Positions 1-9,495 of a stretch of 64,000 nt of DNA are shown here, one piece after another. Under the pieces are notes generated by a model. The model made no database searches. It was given only the letters and a program-made list of their open reading frames with translations, and was not told the DNA's origin. Position 1 is the first letter of the stretch. Each line of letters begins with the position of its first letter. The translations under genes and the position numbers were made by a program. Source of the DNA: Streptomyces sp. SID12501 (lineage in GTDB: Bacteria > Actinomycetota > Actinomycetes > Streptomycetales > Streptomycetaceae); contig NZ_JAAGLU010000014.1 in NCBI RefSeq assembly GCF_010550245.1, positions 62,001-126,000 of the forward strand, read 5' to 3'.

Positions 1-257
1 TTCACCGTGATGCGGTGCAGCCAGGTCGTGACGGCCGACTGGCCCCGGAAGGTGTGGGCGGCCCGGTAGGCGGAGACGAGGGCGTCCTGGACGGCGTCAG
101 AGGCTTCCTCGCGGTCCCCCAGAGTGCGCAGGGCCACCGCCCAGAGCCGGTCACGATGCCGACGCACGATCTCACCGAAGGCGTCGGGGTCACCGTCGAC
201 ATGGCGGGCGAGGAGGTCCTGATCGCTCACTCCGTCGAACGCGGCGCCTTCCGCCAT
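1..257 (-). CDS. sigM: ECF RNA polymerase sigma factor SigM, N-terminal part
   Basis: This is the 5' part of a gene that runs off the left edge; about 85 codons are visible. The ATG is at 257 on the minus strand. The translation begins MAEGAAFDGVSDQD and contains the sigma region 2 hallmarks of group IV (ECF) factors: HRDRLWAVALRTLGDREEA (region 2.1) and DAVQDALVSAYRAAHTFRG (region 2.2, core-binding), then TTWLHRI. ECF factors have about 180-200 residues, so over half is missing. It lies 25 bp downstream of the pseudokinase gene on the same strand. The name rests on similarity and on its place beside murJ. In Streptomyces the trxB-trxA genes usually follow. Confidence 0.85.
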   Translation of the reverse strand, partial: MAEGAAFDGVSDQDLLARHVDGDPDAFGEIVRRHRDRLWAVALRTLGDREEASDAVQDALVSAYRAAHTFRGQSAVTTWLHRITV

Positions 258-282
258 GGGCCCCCTTCCCTTCGGTGGATCG

Positions 283-2001
283 TCAGCCGGTGAACTTCAA
301 GTCTGTTATGGCCTGCTTGTAACCCGAACCGCTGAACGAGTCGCCAGGCGCATACGGCAGGGCGGTGAACCAGACCAGCACGTATTGGCTCTTCACCGGT
401 TTGGCGATCGCGACCTTGGCAGTGGTGCCCTTGGTTGTCACCGTACCGAGCTTCGTCATCGAGGTCAGAGGGACCGACGAACTCGATGAGTCCGTCGCGT
501 ACAGCGTGACGGTTGTGTGGTCCCCTCCGAAAAGGAGCCCTATTGAAGCGGCCGAAACTTCCTGGGCCGAGCCGAAGTCGTAGACGATACCTACGCCCGG
601 CTTGTAAGCCGGATTCATGTCGGGGCCGTCGTTGTAGCTCGCGGTACGCCAGTACGTCGAGCTGTCGTCGTCGTACGTCTTGTCGACGTCTCCCGGGTGC
701 TGGGCGCTGCCCTTGGCGACGTACTCCTCGGCACCCTGGATTTTCAGCGTGGAGACCGGCTTGGCCTTGTCGGTGTTCTTGTCGTTGTCGTCCGGAGTCT
801 TTGTCTGGTTGGTGTCGTTGGAGCTGCCGCGGTCGATGAGCGCGTCCGCAAGCTGCCAGCTCCCCAGGCCCAGCGCGGCGATCAGCAGCGCCGACACCGC
901 CCACTTCAGGGCCTTGCCCGTGCGGGTCTGCAGCGGGGGCGGCGGGGTGGGCAGCGGCTGTGCGAGGCCCGGGCGGGGCGCCTGGCGGCCGTACGAGCCC
1001 TGCTGGTACGTCGTGCGCTGGTAGTCGGGCGGGGCCGTGAACACCGGCTCAGGCGGGCGGATGCGGGGCATCTCGCCGATCGCCTTGACCAGTTCCTCGG
1101 GCGTCGTGCACGCGGACTCGTGGCGTGAGGCGGTGGCGCCGTCGTTGGCGAGCGCGCGCATCGCGAGCTCCGACAGGCCGCGGTGCACTCCGGCCCGCAC
1201 CTGGTCGGGCGCGATCAGACCGACGCCCTTGGGCAGCCCGGACAGACCGTACGCGTCGTTCTCGTACGGCCAGCGCTGGGTGAGCGAGGCGTACAGCAGG
1301 GCGCCGATCGCCTCCGTGTCGGCGCGCTGCGGGGTGTCGGAAGTGATGCCGCGCAGGGCGGCGTTGACCGCGAGGCCGCGCACACGCCACTGGCCGGACG
1401 AACTCCGCAGGATGGTGCCCGGGGTCAGGCGCAGATGCGCGAGGCCCTCCCGGTGGGCGGCTGCCATGGCGGAGGCGATCTGGCTGACCATCTGGTAGGC
1501 GTCGTGCGCCTCCAGCGGGCCGGCGGCCAGGAGCGCGGTGAGCTCCGTCGCGTCGGGCAGCCACTCGTGGACGACGTACACGAGGTCGTTCTCCTCGACG
1601 GCGTCGAGGACCTGCACGAAGCGGGGGTCGCCGAGCAGCGCCGAGGAGCGGGCCGCGGCCAGCACGGAACGCGCCCGTGAGTGGTCCGCGGGCAGGATGT
1701 GCACGCCGACGGCGCGACGCAGTTTCTCGTCGACCGCGCGCCAGCTGCTGAATCCGTCCAGACGGGTGACGCACTCCTCCAGGCGGTAGCGCCTGGCGAG
1801 TTTGTGGCCGCTGTGCAGTTCGGGCGGTGAGGCCTTTCCGGGACTCTCGGTCCCGCCGCTTCCCTGTGCCTCGTCGTTGTCCGTGTCCCGCTCCCGGTTC
1901 TGGGCCACGCCGTCGGCCGTGGACTCGTCCGCCTGCGCGGTCAGCGGCTCGTCGCCGCTGTTGTCTGCCACGTCGACGGCAGCCGTGCTCCGTTCCGCCA
2001 C
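283..2001 (-). CDS. Membrane-anchored protein kinase-like pseudokinase with extracellular C-terminal domain
   Basis: About 572 residues. A kinase-like fold is followed by a Pro-rich linker, one transmembrane segment (ALKWAVSALLIAALGLGSW) and an extracellular domain of about 170 residues. Catalytic residues are lost: the usual HRDLKPxN is HLRLTPGTIL, the DFG position reads RGL, and the VAIK lysine region reads VGVHIL. I infer no kinase activity. It lies just downstream of murJ. In Mycobacterium tuberculosis MviN (Rv3910) one polypeptide carries the flippase, a pseudokinase and an extracellular domain, so this looks like the detached second half. I chose the GTG at 2001, preceded by GGAGGCAGGAG; an in-frame GTG at 2061 would add 20 residues. 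Confidence 0.85.
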   Translation of the reverse strand: MAERSTAAVDVADNSGDEPLTAQADESTADGVAQNRERDTDNDEAQGSGGTESPGKASPPELHSGHKLARRYRLEECVTRLDGFSSWRAVDEKLRRAVGVHILPADHSRARSVLAAARSSALLGDPRFVQVLDAVEENDLVYVVHEWLPDATELTALLAAGPLEAHDAYQMVSQIASAMAAAHREGLAHLRLTPGTILRSSSGQWRVRGLAVNAALRGITSDTPQRADTEAIGALLYASLTQRWPYENDAYGLSGLPKGVGLIAPDQVRAGVHRGLSELAMRALANDGATASRHESACTTPEELVKAIGEMPRIRPPEPVFTAPPDYQRTTYQQGSYGRQAPRPGLAQPLPTPPPPLQTRTGKALKWAVSALLIAALGLGSWQLADALIDRGSSNDTNQTKTPDDNDKNTDKAKPVSTLKIQGAEEYVAKGSAQHPGDVDKTYDDDSSTYWRTASYNDGPDMNPAYKPGVGIVYDFGSAQEVSAASIGLLFGGDHTTVTLYATDSSSSSVPLTSMTKLGTVTTKGTTAKVAIAKPVKSQYVLVWFTALPYAPGDSFSGSGYKQAITDLKFTG

Positions 2002-2119
2002 CGTCGCTCCTGCCTCCCCATCCGTTGCGAGCTCTCCGACGTCAAACCCAATTGTGCCCACAGTCCGCCACTCTGCACGACACGCGGTGGCGGACGATGG
2101 TTGTGCGGTTTCCCTCGAC

Positions 2120-4369
2120 TCATCGCCCCAGTCGCCCGCGCACCATACCCACCAGTGAGTTCAGTTCTTCAATGCGCATACGACGGGCGGCGATGTAGAA
2201 GACGACAAGCAGGACGGCACCGCCGCCGAGCAGGGAGACGAAGGAGCCGCCGGCGCCCTGTCCCAGAGTGTGGCCGATGCCGTAGCAGGCCGCGCCACTG
2301 AGGAGCGCGGCCGGTACCGAGGCGATGCCCAGCCGGGCGTACGTCCGCAGGACACGGGTGCCGTCGAGGTCGCCGCCGAGGCGCTTGCGCAGCCGGTTCC
2401 AGGCGACACCGACACCGATCGCGTACGCGAGGCCGTACGAGGCGGCCATGCCTACCACGGCCCAGCGGGCCGGGAGCACGAAAAAGCAGAGGGCGGAGGC
2501 CGTCGCGTTGACGGCGGCGACGATCACCGTGTTGTAGAAGGGCGTGCGGGTGTCCTCGTACGCGTAGAAGGCGCGCAGGACGACGTACTGCACGGAGTAG
2601 GGGATCAGGCCCAGGGCGAAGGCCATCAGCATGAAGCCCATGTTGGTGGCCTCGGTGGTGCCCGAGGAGCCGAAGATCAGGGTGCACATCGGGATGCCGA
2701 GGGCCACGAAACCGAAGGCGATGGGCACGATCGCGACGGCGGTGGTGCGCAGGCCCTGGGAGATGTCGTCGCGGACCGCGCCGGCGTCGCCCTCGTGGGC
2801 CGAGCGGGCCAGCCGCGGCAGCAGCGCGGCCATCAGGGAGACCGTGATGATGGCCTGCGGCAGGCCCCAGACGAGCTGGGCGTTGGCGTAGGCAGCGAAG
2901 CCGGTGCCCTGGATCTTCGGGTTCTCGCCGGCGGCGGCGGTGGCCAGCTGGGTGACGACGAGGGCGCCGGCCTGGTTGGCGAGGACGAACAGGATCGTCC
3001 ACTTGGCGAGCATCGCCGCCTTGCCCAGGCCGTGGCCCTTCCAGTCGAAGCGCAGCCGCATCCTGAAGCCGGTCTCGCGCAGATACGGGATCATTGCCAG
3101 GGCCTGGACGACGAGGCCCAGGAGCACGCCGATGCCGAGGAGCCGCTGGCCCTCAGGCGGGATGGTCGTGACCTGCATGCCGGAGTCCGCCGCGCTGCCG
3201 TAGACCCAGATGAACATGCCGAGCGCCACGATGATGACGACGTTGTTCAGGACCGGCGTCCACATCATCGCGCCGAACTTCCCGCGCGCGTTGAGGATCT
3301 GCCCCATCACCACGTGGATGCCCATGAAGAAGATGGTGGGCAGGAAGTAGCGGGTGAAGGTGACGGCGACCTCGTTGGCCGCGGGATCGTTGGCGATCTT
3401 CACCGACAGGGCGCGGACCAGCAGGGGGGCCGCGAAGACCGCGAGTGCGGTGAGCGCGCCGAGGGCCACCATGACGAGGGTGAGCAGGCGGTTGGCGTAC
3501 GCCTCGCCGCCGTCGTCGTCCTCTTTCATGGCGCGCACGAGCTGCGGAACGAAGACGGAGTTGAGGCCTCCGCCCACGGTAAGGATGTAGATCATGGTGG
3601 GCAGCTGGTAGGCGACCTGGAAGGAGTCGCCCAGCATGCCGAGACCGAGGGCCGACACGATCAGTGCCGAGCGTACGAAGCCGGTGAGGCGGGAGACCAT
3701 CGTGCCCGCCGCCATGACGGCGCTCGACTTCAGCAGGCCGGTGGCCCGACCGCCCTTCTTGGGGGCCGCCGGTGCGGGGGCGGGGGCTGCTTGGGGGGTC
3801 AGCTGCATCGTGGCGTCGGCCGCCGGGGCCTGGGCCCGCGGGACGGGAGCCGGCGAGGGGAACGGGCCGGGTACCACCGGGGGCTCCACGGGCCCCTGCC
3901 CGCCGCCCTGCTGCTGGTCCCGGAAGAGATGCGCGAATGCGTCCGGCTCGTGCCGTTGCTCCCCGGCCTGGGAGACAAGGGCGTCGACGCCCACGTACTG
4001 GGTGGTGCGGGGATCGTCGCCGTACGGCAGGTACTGCGTGGCTCCGTCCGGCTCGGGGGCCGGGGTCTGGGCCCACACGTGCGGGTCGGGGGCGTACGCC
4101 GACTGGACGGGCTGTCCGTAGAGCGGGGGCTGCGGCTGATACGTGCCGGGCGGCGGCGGGGGGTGCGCGGCGCGGTCGTAGAGCGCCTCGGCCACCGGGT
4201 CCTGGGCGGTGAGGTCCTGGGCCCGGTACGGGTCCTGGGTGTAGGCGTCCTGGAGGTACATGTCCGCGGGGGACTGCGCCGGCACCTGGCCATCCTCGGG
4301 CGGCGGACCCTCGGGAGAGCCCGAGTCGCCCGCGCCCTGACCGCGGTCACCGTCGTACGGCGCGTTCAT
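2120..4369 (-). CDS. murJ: Lipid II flippase MurJ (MviN family)
   Basis: 749 residues. The first ~205 are cytoplasmic, low-complexity and rich in Pro, Gln and Asp. The rest is a multi-helix membrane domain of the MOP/MviN type, expected to have 14 helices, starting near SSAVMAAGTMVSRLTGFVRS, the typical MurJ opening. MurJ moves lipid-linked peptidoglycan precursor (lipid II) across the cytoplasmic membrane. The ATG at 4369 has a GAGGTGGGG Shine-Dalgarno. The pseudokinase and sigM follow on the same strand, and the DUF6049 gene precedes it by 51 bp, so the four may form one transcription unit devoted to the envelope. Confidence 0.95.
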   Translation of the reverse strand: MNAPYDGDRGQGAGDSGSPEGPPPEDGQVPAQSPADMYLQDAYTQDPYRAQDLTAQDPVAEALYDRAAHPPPPPGTYQPQPPLYGQPVQSAYAPDPHVWAQTPAPEPDGATQYLPYGDDPRTTQYVGVDALVSQAGEQRHEPDAFAHLFRDQQQGGGQGPVEPPVVPGPFPSPAPVPRAQAPAADATMQLTPQAAPAPAPAAPKKGGRATGLLKSSAVMAAGTMVSRLTGFVRSALIVSALGLGMLGDSFQVAYQLPTMIYILTVGGGLNSVFVPQLVRAMKEDDDGGEAYANRLLTLVMVALGALTALAVFAAPLLVRALSVKIANDPAANEVAVTFTRYFLPTIFFMGIHVVMGQILNARGKFGAMMWTPVLNNVVIIVALGMFIWVYGSAADSGMQVTTIPPEGQRLLGIGVLLGLVVQALAMIPYLRETGFRMRLRFDWKGHGLGKAAMLAKWTILFVLANQAGALVVTQLATAAAGENPKIQGTGFAAYANAQLVWGLPQAIITVSLMAALLPRLARSAHEGDAGAVRDDISQGLRTTAVAIVPIAFGFVALGIPMCTLIFGSSGTTEATNMGFMLMAFALGLIPYSVQYVVLRAFYAYEDTRTPFYNTVIVAAVNATASALCFFVLPARWAVVGMAASYGLAYAIGVGVAWNRLRKRLGGDLDGTRVLRTYARLGIASVPAALLSGAACYGIGHTLGQGAGGSFVSLLGGGAVLLVVFYIAARRMRIEELNSLVGMVRGRLGR

Positions 4370-4420
4370 GGTTTACCCCACCTCATCGTTCACCGGGCCC
4401 ACCGGCCACGACGACATCGC

Positions 4421-6796
4421 TCAACGGTCCACTCTCTCACCCGTCCCGGACGGGCCGGCGCTTTCCGGTGCGGTGTTCGGCGTCGGGTCACTCGGCTGCT
4501 CCGGGGCGTCTGCCCGCACCGATGCGTCCGACTCCCCCTGAGGACGGCTCTCGGAGCCGTCCTGGTTCTCGTCGGCGCCGGCGTCCTCATCCGCGGTCTC
4601 GTCCTCGTGCCCGTTACCGGGCTCCGCTGCGAGCCGGGCCGCGGCGCGCTTGCGCTGTGTGTACATGCGCAGGCCCGCGAGTACGAGGAGCAGGAAGCCA
4701 CCGCCGATGACCAGCATGGCCATGGCTGTGAACTCGGTGACCCGCACGTTGAACGAGACGGCGGGCCCGTACTTCTGGCCGTCCTTCGTGTACAGCTGGG
4801 CGATCACGGTGATCGGGCCGTTGGCATTGGACGAGGTGGTGAACTTCACCGACTGGCTGTGCCCGCCGGAGACCGCGATGTCCTGTTCCTGGTAGGCGCC
4901 GTCACCGATCTTGAGCCGGGTCGGGTTCGTCGAGGTGAACCGCAGCACGAGGTTGTCGACGGGCTGGACGAGGTTGTTCTGGACGGTGACCGGGATGGTG
5001 GCGCTGCCGCCGGAGAGCTTCGTCTCTGACTTCTTGATCAGCCTGACCTGGTCGGTCAGTTCGTCGAGGTGCAGCTCCACGCCCCTGCGAAAACTGTCCG
5101 CCTCGCGGGACCGGCCGCGCCAGGACGTGGCCATCTCACGATTGATGGCCCGCCCGAACGGGGTCTCCACACGGGTCTCGTCGGTAAGGATGATCTTGAA
5201 GTTGTCGAGCTTGTCCTGCGTGCTCGCGATCTGCGCGAAGGCAGCCTGCGGCAGCTGGTGCCTGCGCAGTGTGGTGGGGTACGAGGACGCCGCGGGCACC
5301 TTGGTGGTGGCGCCCGGGTCCGGCTTGGTGTCGGCGGTCGCGGTGAGTTCCTGCGGCTGGGACCAGTTCGAGTCCTGGAGGGCGGTGATCGCCTTCTCCA
5401 TCGTCTGGGCCTGGCTCGCGGACGGCATGCGCTGCGGGGCGACGACGACGGTGCGCTGCTTGTCGGTCTGGAGGGTGGTCGTCAGGCTCGTGGCGAGGAA
5501 CTTCTGCACCGCGAGGGTGGAGCTGCCGGCACTTGTCATGTCGCCCTGGAAGGCCGTGGACAGCCGCGTGTCCGCGACGACCATCGTGGTGCCCCCGCCG
5601 ATGGGCCGGGCCGCGGAGGGCGTGTACGGCAGGTCGCCGGTCTCCTTCAGGCTGTCGCTGCGCGCGATCACCTTGTCGGCGCCGGCCGAGGTGGCGATCT
5701 TGACGATCGACGGGTCGACGGCACCGTTCACCGGCCACGCGAAGTCGGTGCTCGGTGTGATGTGGAGGATCGTCTCCACGGTGTTGGTGGCAACGTCCGT
5801 GGCGCTCTTGAGGTGGCTCAGAGTGCCGGTGACGTTCTTGCCGTTGTGCGCGATGGAAGCGAGGTCGGGGTCCCCGAAGGGGAGGGCGACGACCTCCTTG
5901 CCCTCGACCGCGTCCTGGAGTTCGGCGAGCCACTGCTTGGCGACCGCCTGACCGGTGCCGGGCGTACTGGAGCCGTCGGCGCCCTGGACGCCGTAACTGC
6001 CGATCATCGCGTCGACGGAGGCCAGCAGATCGGGGTCGATCACCCAGGTGACGTCGAGCTCCTTGCCCAGCGAGAGCATCTGCTCCAGGCGTCCACCCGG
6101 GGAGATCTCCGCGGCGAGGTCGTCGTTGAGGAAGACGGGTGTCTGCTGCTCGCCCGGGCCGGTCTCCGCCGTCATGTGGACCGTGGAGATCAGCGGCCAC
6201 AGATACGTCGTCCGTGTCCTCGTGTCCGCCTCCTCGGGCTGCCACGGCAGGAACGTCCGCTTGATTCCGAGCACCCGCTCGTACGGTTCGGCGGAGGTCT
6301 CGCCCGACAGTGAGACGCCGAGCTCGTAGACGCCGTCCTGGCCGAGGTCCAGCTTGTCGACCGGAACGGAGATGGTGAACGGCTGGGCGACGCCGGGAGT
6401 GAGTTTCGAGAACTTCTCGACGTACTTGCCGCCGACCTCCGTCCCGTCGGCGCCCATTTCGTAGTCGGTGCGCGCGGCGACGTCGTCGATCCCGGAGCGG
6501 GTGGTCAGCAGTTGCCCCACGCGCAGGTCCACATGGGCGTCCGTGACCGTCCGCTTGCCCTTGTTGGTGACCGTGCCGGACACGGTCAGCGTGTCCCCGT
6601 CCGTGGGGGCGCTGGGGGTGAGCGAATCCAGGGAGACGACCACTGGGTCCGACCCGGCGGCGTACGCGGGCTGTCCGGTGGGTAGTTGGAGCAGACCGGC
6701 AAGTAGGGGCGCCCCTGTGAGCAGCACTCCGGCTCGCCGGAACCACCGGCGCGCGGGAGAGGGAGTCAGCCCCGGGAAGTCTGCCGCCTCGGCCAC
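4421..6796 (-). CDS. DUF6049-type secreted or membrane-anchored protein
   Basis: 791 residues starting at a GTG at 6796. An N-terminal export signal (RRAGVLLTGAPLLAGLLQL, cleavage probably after AYA) is followed by a ~690-residue extracytoplasmic region. Near the C-terminus a transmembrane helix (AMLVIGGGFLLLVLAG) precedes a basic stretch and a ~75-residue Asp/Glu-rich cytoplasmic tail. Ig-like or CARDB-like character is plausible in the beta-rich segments near residues 50-150 and 600-700. It is a conserved neighbour of murJ in Streptomyces; function is unknown, and context suggests the cell envelope. It starts divergently from cca across a 219 bp gap that must hold both promoters. Confidence 0.85.
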   Translation of the reverse strand: MAEAADFPGLTPSPARRWFRRAGVLLTGAPLLAGLLQLPTGQPAYAAGSDPVVVSLDSLTPSAPTDGDTLTVSGTVTNKGKRTVTDAHVDLRVGQLLTTRSGIDDVAARTDYEMGADGTEVGGKYVEKFSKLTPGVAQPFTISVPVDKLDLGQDGVYELGVSLSGETSAEPYERVLGIKRTFLPWQPEEADTRTRTTYLWPLISTVHMTAETGPGEQQTPVFLNDDLAAEISPGGRLEQMLSLGKELDVTWVIDPDLLASVDAMIGSYGVQGADGSSTPGTGQAVAKQWLAELQDAVEGKEVVALPFGDPDLASIAHNGKNVTGTLSHLKSATDVATNTVETILHITPSTDFAWPVNGAVDPSIVKIATSAGADKVIARSDSLKETGDLPYTPSAARPIGGGTTMVVADTRLSTAFQGDMTSAGSSTLAVQKFLATSLTTTLQTDKQRTVVVAPQRMPSASQAQTMEKAITALQDSNWSQPQELTATADTKPDPGATTKVPAASSYPTTLRRHQLPQAAFAQIASTQDKLDNFKIILTDETRVETPFGRAINREMATSWRGRSREADSFRRGVELHLDELTDQVRLIKKSETKLSGGSATIPVTVQNNLVQPVDNLVLRFTSTNPTRLKIGDGAYQEQDIAVSGGHSQSVKFTTSSNANGPITVIAQLYTKDGQKYGPAVSFNVRVTEFTAMAMLVIGGGFLLLVLAGLRMYTQRKRAAARLAAEPGNGHEDETADEDAGADENQDGSESRPQGESDASVRADAPEQPSDPTPNTAPESAGPSGTGERVDR

Positions 6797-7015
6797 GCGT
6801 TCGCCCGTCCCTCGTCGTCAGTGGTCGTCGGAATGTGCGTCCACGCATGGTAACGATGCGCGCTGAGGGGAAGTGCCGCGGACTGCTCCACAAGATCGCG
6901 GAATACCGGTCGGCTGTCCTCTATGTCTGTGTATTGACGGAGGAGTCCCCGGCAAAGTGCGTGGACGTTTTATGGAGGCGCGGGCCGACGCCCGGGCCAC
7001 GTAACCTTTTCTGTT

Positions 7016-8458
7016 GTGCCGAACGCCAACGAAGACAATGCCAGTGCCCTGAGCCAGGTGCAGCACCACGCGGTGAGTGAGCTGCTGCGGGTGGCCCCGG
7101 TCGCCGACGACCTCGCCCGCCGTTTCCAGGAGGCCGGGTTCGCGCTCGCCCTGGTCGGCGGCTCCGTCCGGGACGCTCTGCTGGACCGGCTCGGCAACGA
7201 CCTGGACTTCACGACCGACGCCCGCCCCGAGGACGTACTCAAGATCGTCCGACCCTGGGCGGACGCCGTGTGGGAGGTCGGGATCGCCTTCGGGACGGTC
7301 GGGGCTCAGAAAGACGGCTTCCAGATCGAGGTGACGACCTACCGGTCGGAGGCGTACGACAGGACCTCGCGCAAGCCCGAGGTGTCGTACGGCGACTCCA
7401 TCGAGGAGGACCTCGTCCGGCGTGACTTCACGGTGAACGCGATGGCCGTGGCACTGCCGGAGAAGGTGTTCATCGATCCGCACGGGGGCCGTGAGGACCT
7501 GGCGAGGCGGGTGCTGCGCACGCCGGGTACGCCCGAGGAGTCCTTCTCGGACGACCCGCTGCGGATGATGCGGGCGGCGCGGTTCGCCGCCCAGCTCGAC
7601 TTCGAGGTGGCGCCCGAGGTCGTCACGGCCATGACCGACATGGCTGGCCGCATCGAGATCGTCTCGGCGGAGCGCGTACGGGACGAGCTGAACAAGCTGA
7701 TCCTGTCCCCGCACCCGCGCGAGGGCCTGACGCTGCTGGTGGACACCGGCCTCGCCGACCACGTACTGCCCGAGCTGCCGGCCCTGCGCCTGGAGCGCGA
7801 CGAGCACCACCGGCACAAGGACGTCTACGATCACTCGCTGATCGTCCTGGAGCAGGCGATCGAGCTGGAGCAGGACGGCCCCGACCTCGTGCTCCGGCTT
7901 GCCGCGCTGCTGCACGACATCGGCAAGCCGCGCACTCGGCGCTTCGAGGAGGACGGGCGGGTCTCGTTCCACCACCACGAGGTGGTCGGAGCGAAGATGA
8001 CCAAGAAGCGGATGACGGCGCTCAAGTACTCCAACGAGCTGGTGAAGGACGTCTCGCGTCTGGTCGAGCTGCACCTGCGCTTCCACGGGTACGGCACCGG
8101 AGAGTGGACGGACTCGGCGGTCCGCCGCTATGTCCGGGACGGGGGCCCTCTCCTCGACCGCCTCCACAAGCTGACCCGCTCGGACTGCACCACGCGGAAC
8201 AAGCGTAGGGCCACGGCACTCTCGCGGGCGTACGACGGTCTGGAGCAGCGCATCGCCGAACTCCAGGAGCAGGAGGAACTGGACTCGATCCGTCCCGACC
8301 TCGACGGCAACCAGATCATGGAGATCCTGGGCGTCAGGCCGGGTCCGGCGATCGGGCAGGCGTACAAGTTCCTGCTGGAACTGCGGCTGGAGAACGGGCC
8401 GATGGAGCGAGAGGCAGCGGTGGCGGCGCTCAAAGAGTGGTGGGCGGAGCAGGGCTGA
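7016..8458 (+). CDS. cca: CCA-adding tRNA nucleotidyltransferase
   Basis: 480 residues, GTG start at 7016. It adds or repairs the 3' CCA of tRNA. The class II nucleotidyltransferase head is clear: GGSVRDALLDR (residues 48-58) and catalytic acidic pair DLDF (62-65), then RRDFTVNAMA near 136. The usual neck and tRNA-binding region follows (DPLRMMRAARFAAQL). A C-terminal HD domain shows HHRHKDVYDHS and LLHDIGKPR. No clear Shine-Dalgarno lies before the GTG, and TAACCTT occurs about 10 bp upstream, so the transcript may be leaderless. Transcription ends at the parS-containing hairpin immediately downstream. Confidence 0.95.
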   Translation: MPNANEDNASALSQVQHHAVSELLRVAPVADDLARRFQEAGFALALVGGSVRDALLDRLGNDLDFTTDARPEDVLKIVRPWADAVWEVGIAFGTVGAQKDGFQIEVTTYRSEAYDRTSRKPEVSYGDSIEEDLVRRDFTVNAMAVALPEKVFIDPHGGREDLARRVLRTPGTPEESFSDDPLRMMRAARFAAQLDFEVAPEVVTAMTDMAGRIEIVSAERVRDELNKLILSPHPREGLTLLVDTGLADHVLPELPALRLERDEHHRHKDVYDHSLIVLEQAIELEQDGPDLVLRLAALLHDIGKPRTRRFEEDGRVSFHHHEVVGAKMTKKRMTALKYSNELVKDVSRLVELHLRFHGYGTGEWTDSAVRRYVRDGGPLLDRLHKLTRSDCTTRNKRRATALSRAYDGLEQRIAELQEQEELDSIRPDLDGNQIMEILGVRPGPAIGQAYKFLLELRLENGPMEREAAVAALKEWWAEQG

Positions 8459-8462
8459 ACCT

Positions 8463-8510
8463 CATGGGAGGGGTGCAATGTTTCACGTGAAACATTGCAC
8501 CCCTCCCATG
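8463..8510. terminator. 48 bp perfect palindrome after cca with parS at its centre
   Basis: The arms 8463-8486 and 8487-8510 are exact reverse complements (CATGGGAGGGGTGCAA... outward from the centre), starting 4 bp after the cca stop. As RNA this would be a very stable hairpin and probably the cca terminator. The outer GC-rich arms are not part of parS; the central 16 bp is a perfect TGTTTCACGTGAAACA. The facing gene at 8593 reads away, so termination is needed only for cca. Confidence 0.75.
8479..8494. other. parS: parS centromere site (ParB binding), perfect 16-mer
   Basis: TGTTTCACGTGAAACA, the bacterial parS consensus, at the apex of the cca terminator palindrome. In Streptomyces ParB binds a cluster of such sites around oriC to organise chromosome segregation during sporulation. 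Confidence 0.95.
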
Positions 8511-8592
8511 AACCTGATTGGTGTTGGGGGGAGAGAGGCCCTCCCTGTCCAACGGCGACGGACCAGCGATTCGTCGTGTTGTTCGGCTTCGG

Positions 8593-9378
8593 CTATACGT
8601 TCTTAAGAGAGTAGTTGATGAGCGAGCCATAGACGTTGGCCCTCATCCACTGCTCCTTATCGATCTGGAAGGTGCTCCCCTTGAAGACAATGGTGCCTTC
8701 CCAGATTACCGAGGCATCGGCATTGTGGCCTTCAGTGCAGTGGCCATTCTTGCACCATTTCCACTTGCTCAGCGACTTCTGAGGGACTCCCTTGGAGATA
8801 TTAATTACACCGCTGAGGTTTTTTTTGCCGGCGTTAGCGGAATTCACCTTGGTGATGTCTCGCCCATTGCTGTGAAAGTCTACCCACAGGCTGAGCTTTA
8901 TGACAGTTATGCCAAAGAACTTTAGGTATGCATTGTACTTCACCGTGTGATTTCCACTGGGCAGTGGCTTCTTCGCGGCGGCGGAAAGGCCGCTGATGGT
9001 GCGTTCTTTCCCAATGGTGACATCGCCGTTGCGCAGTGATGTCGTGCTGCTGGCGTTCCGGGAGGAGGCGGTAAGTTGGCTGCCCTGGTCCGCGGTCTTG
9101 TCGAGGAGCGACTTGAGCAGGGCCGGGTCGTGCAGATAGCCGATGAACTTGTTCTGTTCAGCCTGCGTCAGATGCTGGAACTTCTTGAGTGCGTCAGCGG
9201 CCCCCTCTTGGGGGGAGTGGCGCAGGTAGTTGGCGTAGGCGGCTGGGTTAGCGGAGTGATCGCTCCGCTCGGCTATGGTCGTCGTGGCGTCTGTGGCGAA
9301 AACCTGCGATGCGGTGCCAGCGAGGATCGCGATAGCGCTGAATGCTGCTGTTGTTCCGCGTGCGATAGAAATCTTCAT
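8593..9378 (-). CDS. AT-rich orphan secreted protein, function unknown
   Basis: 261 residues. The N-terminus MKISIARGTTAAFSAIAILA with a likely cleavage after VFA predicts export. The mature protein has an Ala/Asn/Gln-rich first half (LTQAEQNKFIGYLHDP) and a beta-rich second half with one Cys pair (KWCKNGHCTEGH) that could form a disulfide. No known family is recognised. Base use differs sharply from the neighbours: AT-ending codons, an A8 run and many Lys/Asn/Ile codons, which suggests recent acquisition. The ATG at 9378 has CGGGGAACG just upstream. It is flanked by the cca terminator and the MFS gene. Confidence 0.7.
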   Translation of the reverse strand: MKISIARGTTAAFSAIAILAGTASQVFATDATTTIAERSDHSANPAAYANYLRHSPQEGAADALKKFQHLTQAEQNKFIGYLHDPALLKSLLDKTADQGSQLTASSRNASSTTSLRNGDVTIGKERTISGLSAAAKKPLPSGNHTVKYNAYLKFFGITVIKLSLWVDFHSNGRDITKVNSANAGKKNLSGVINISKGVPQKSLSKWKWCKNGHCTEGHNADASVIWEGTIVFKGSTFQIDKEQWMRANVYGSLINYSLKNV

Positions 9379-9495
9379 TTACGTTCCCCGATTTCGTGAG
9401 CCAATGTCACCCGGTCTTTGTGCTCGGGTTGGTCGTCGCCGGGCACGAGACGAGATCTTTGCAGTCAACTTCCTGATGACGCAATGGATTTGAGG

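Noticed and set aside
2270-5029. Long open frame (919 codons) on the plus strand across murJ and DUF6049
   Set aside because: It is antisense to two clear genes; composition is the Arg/Gly/His-rich pattern of a GC-rich shadow frame with no domain.
6818-8167. 449-codon frame on the minus strand over cca
   Set aside because: Shadow of a well-supported cca gene; no domain, no ribosome site.
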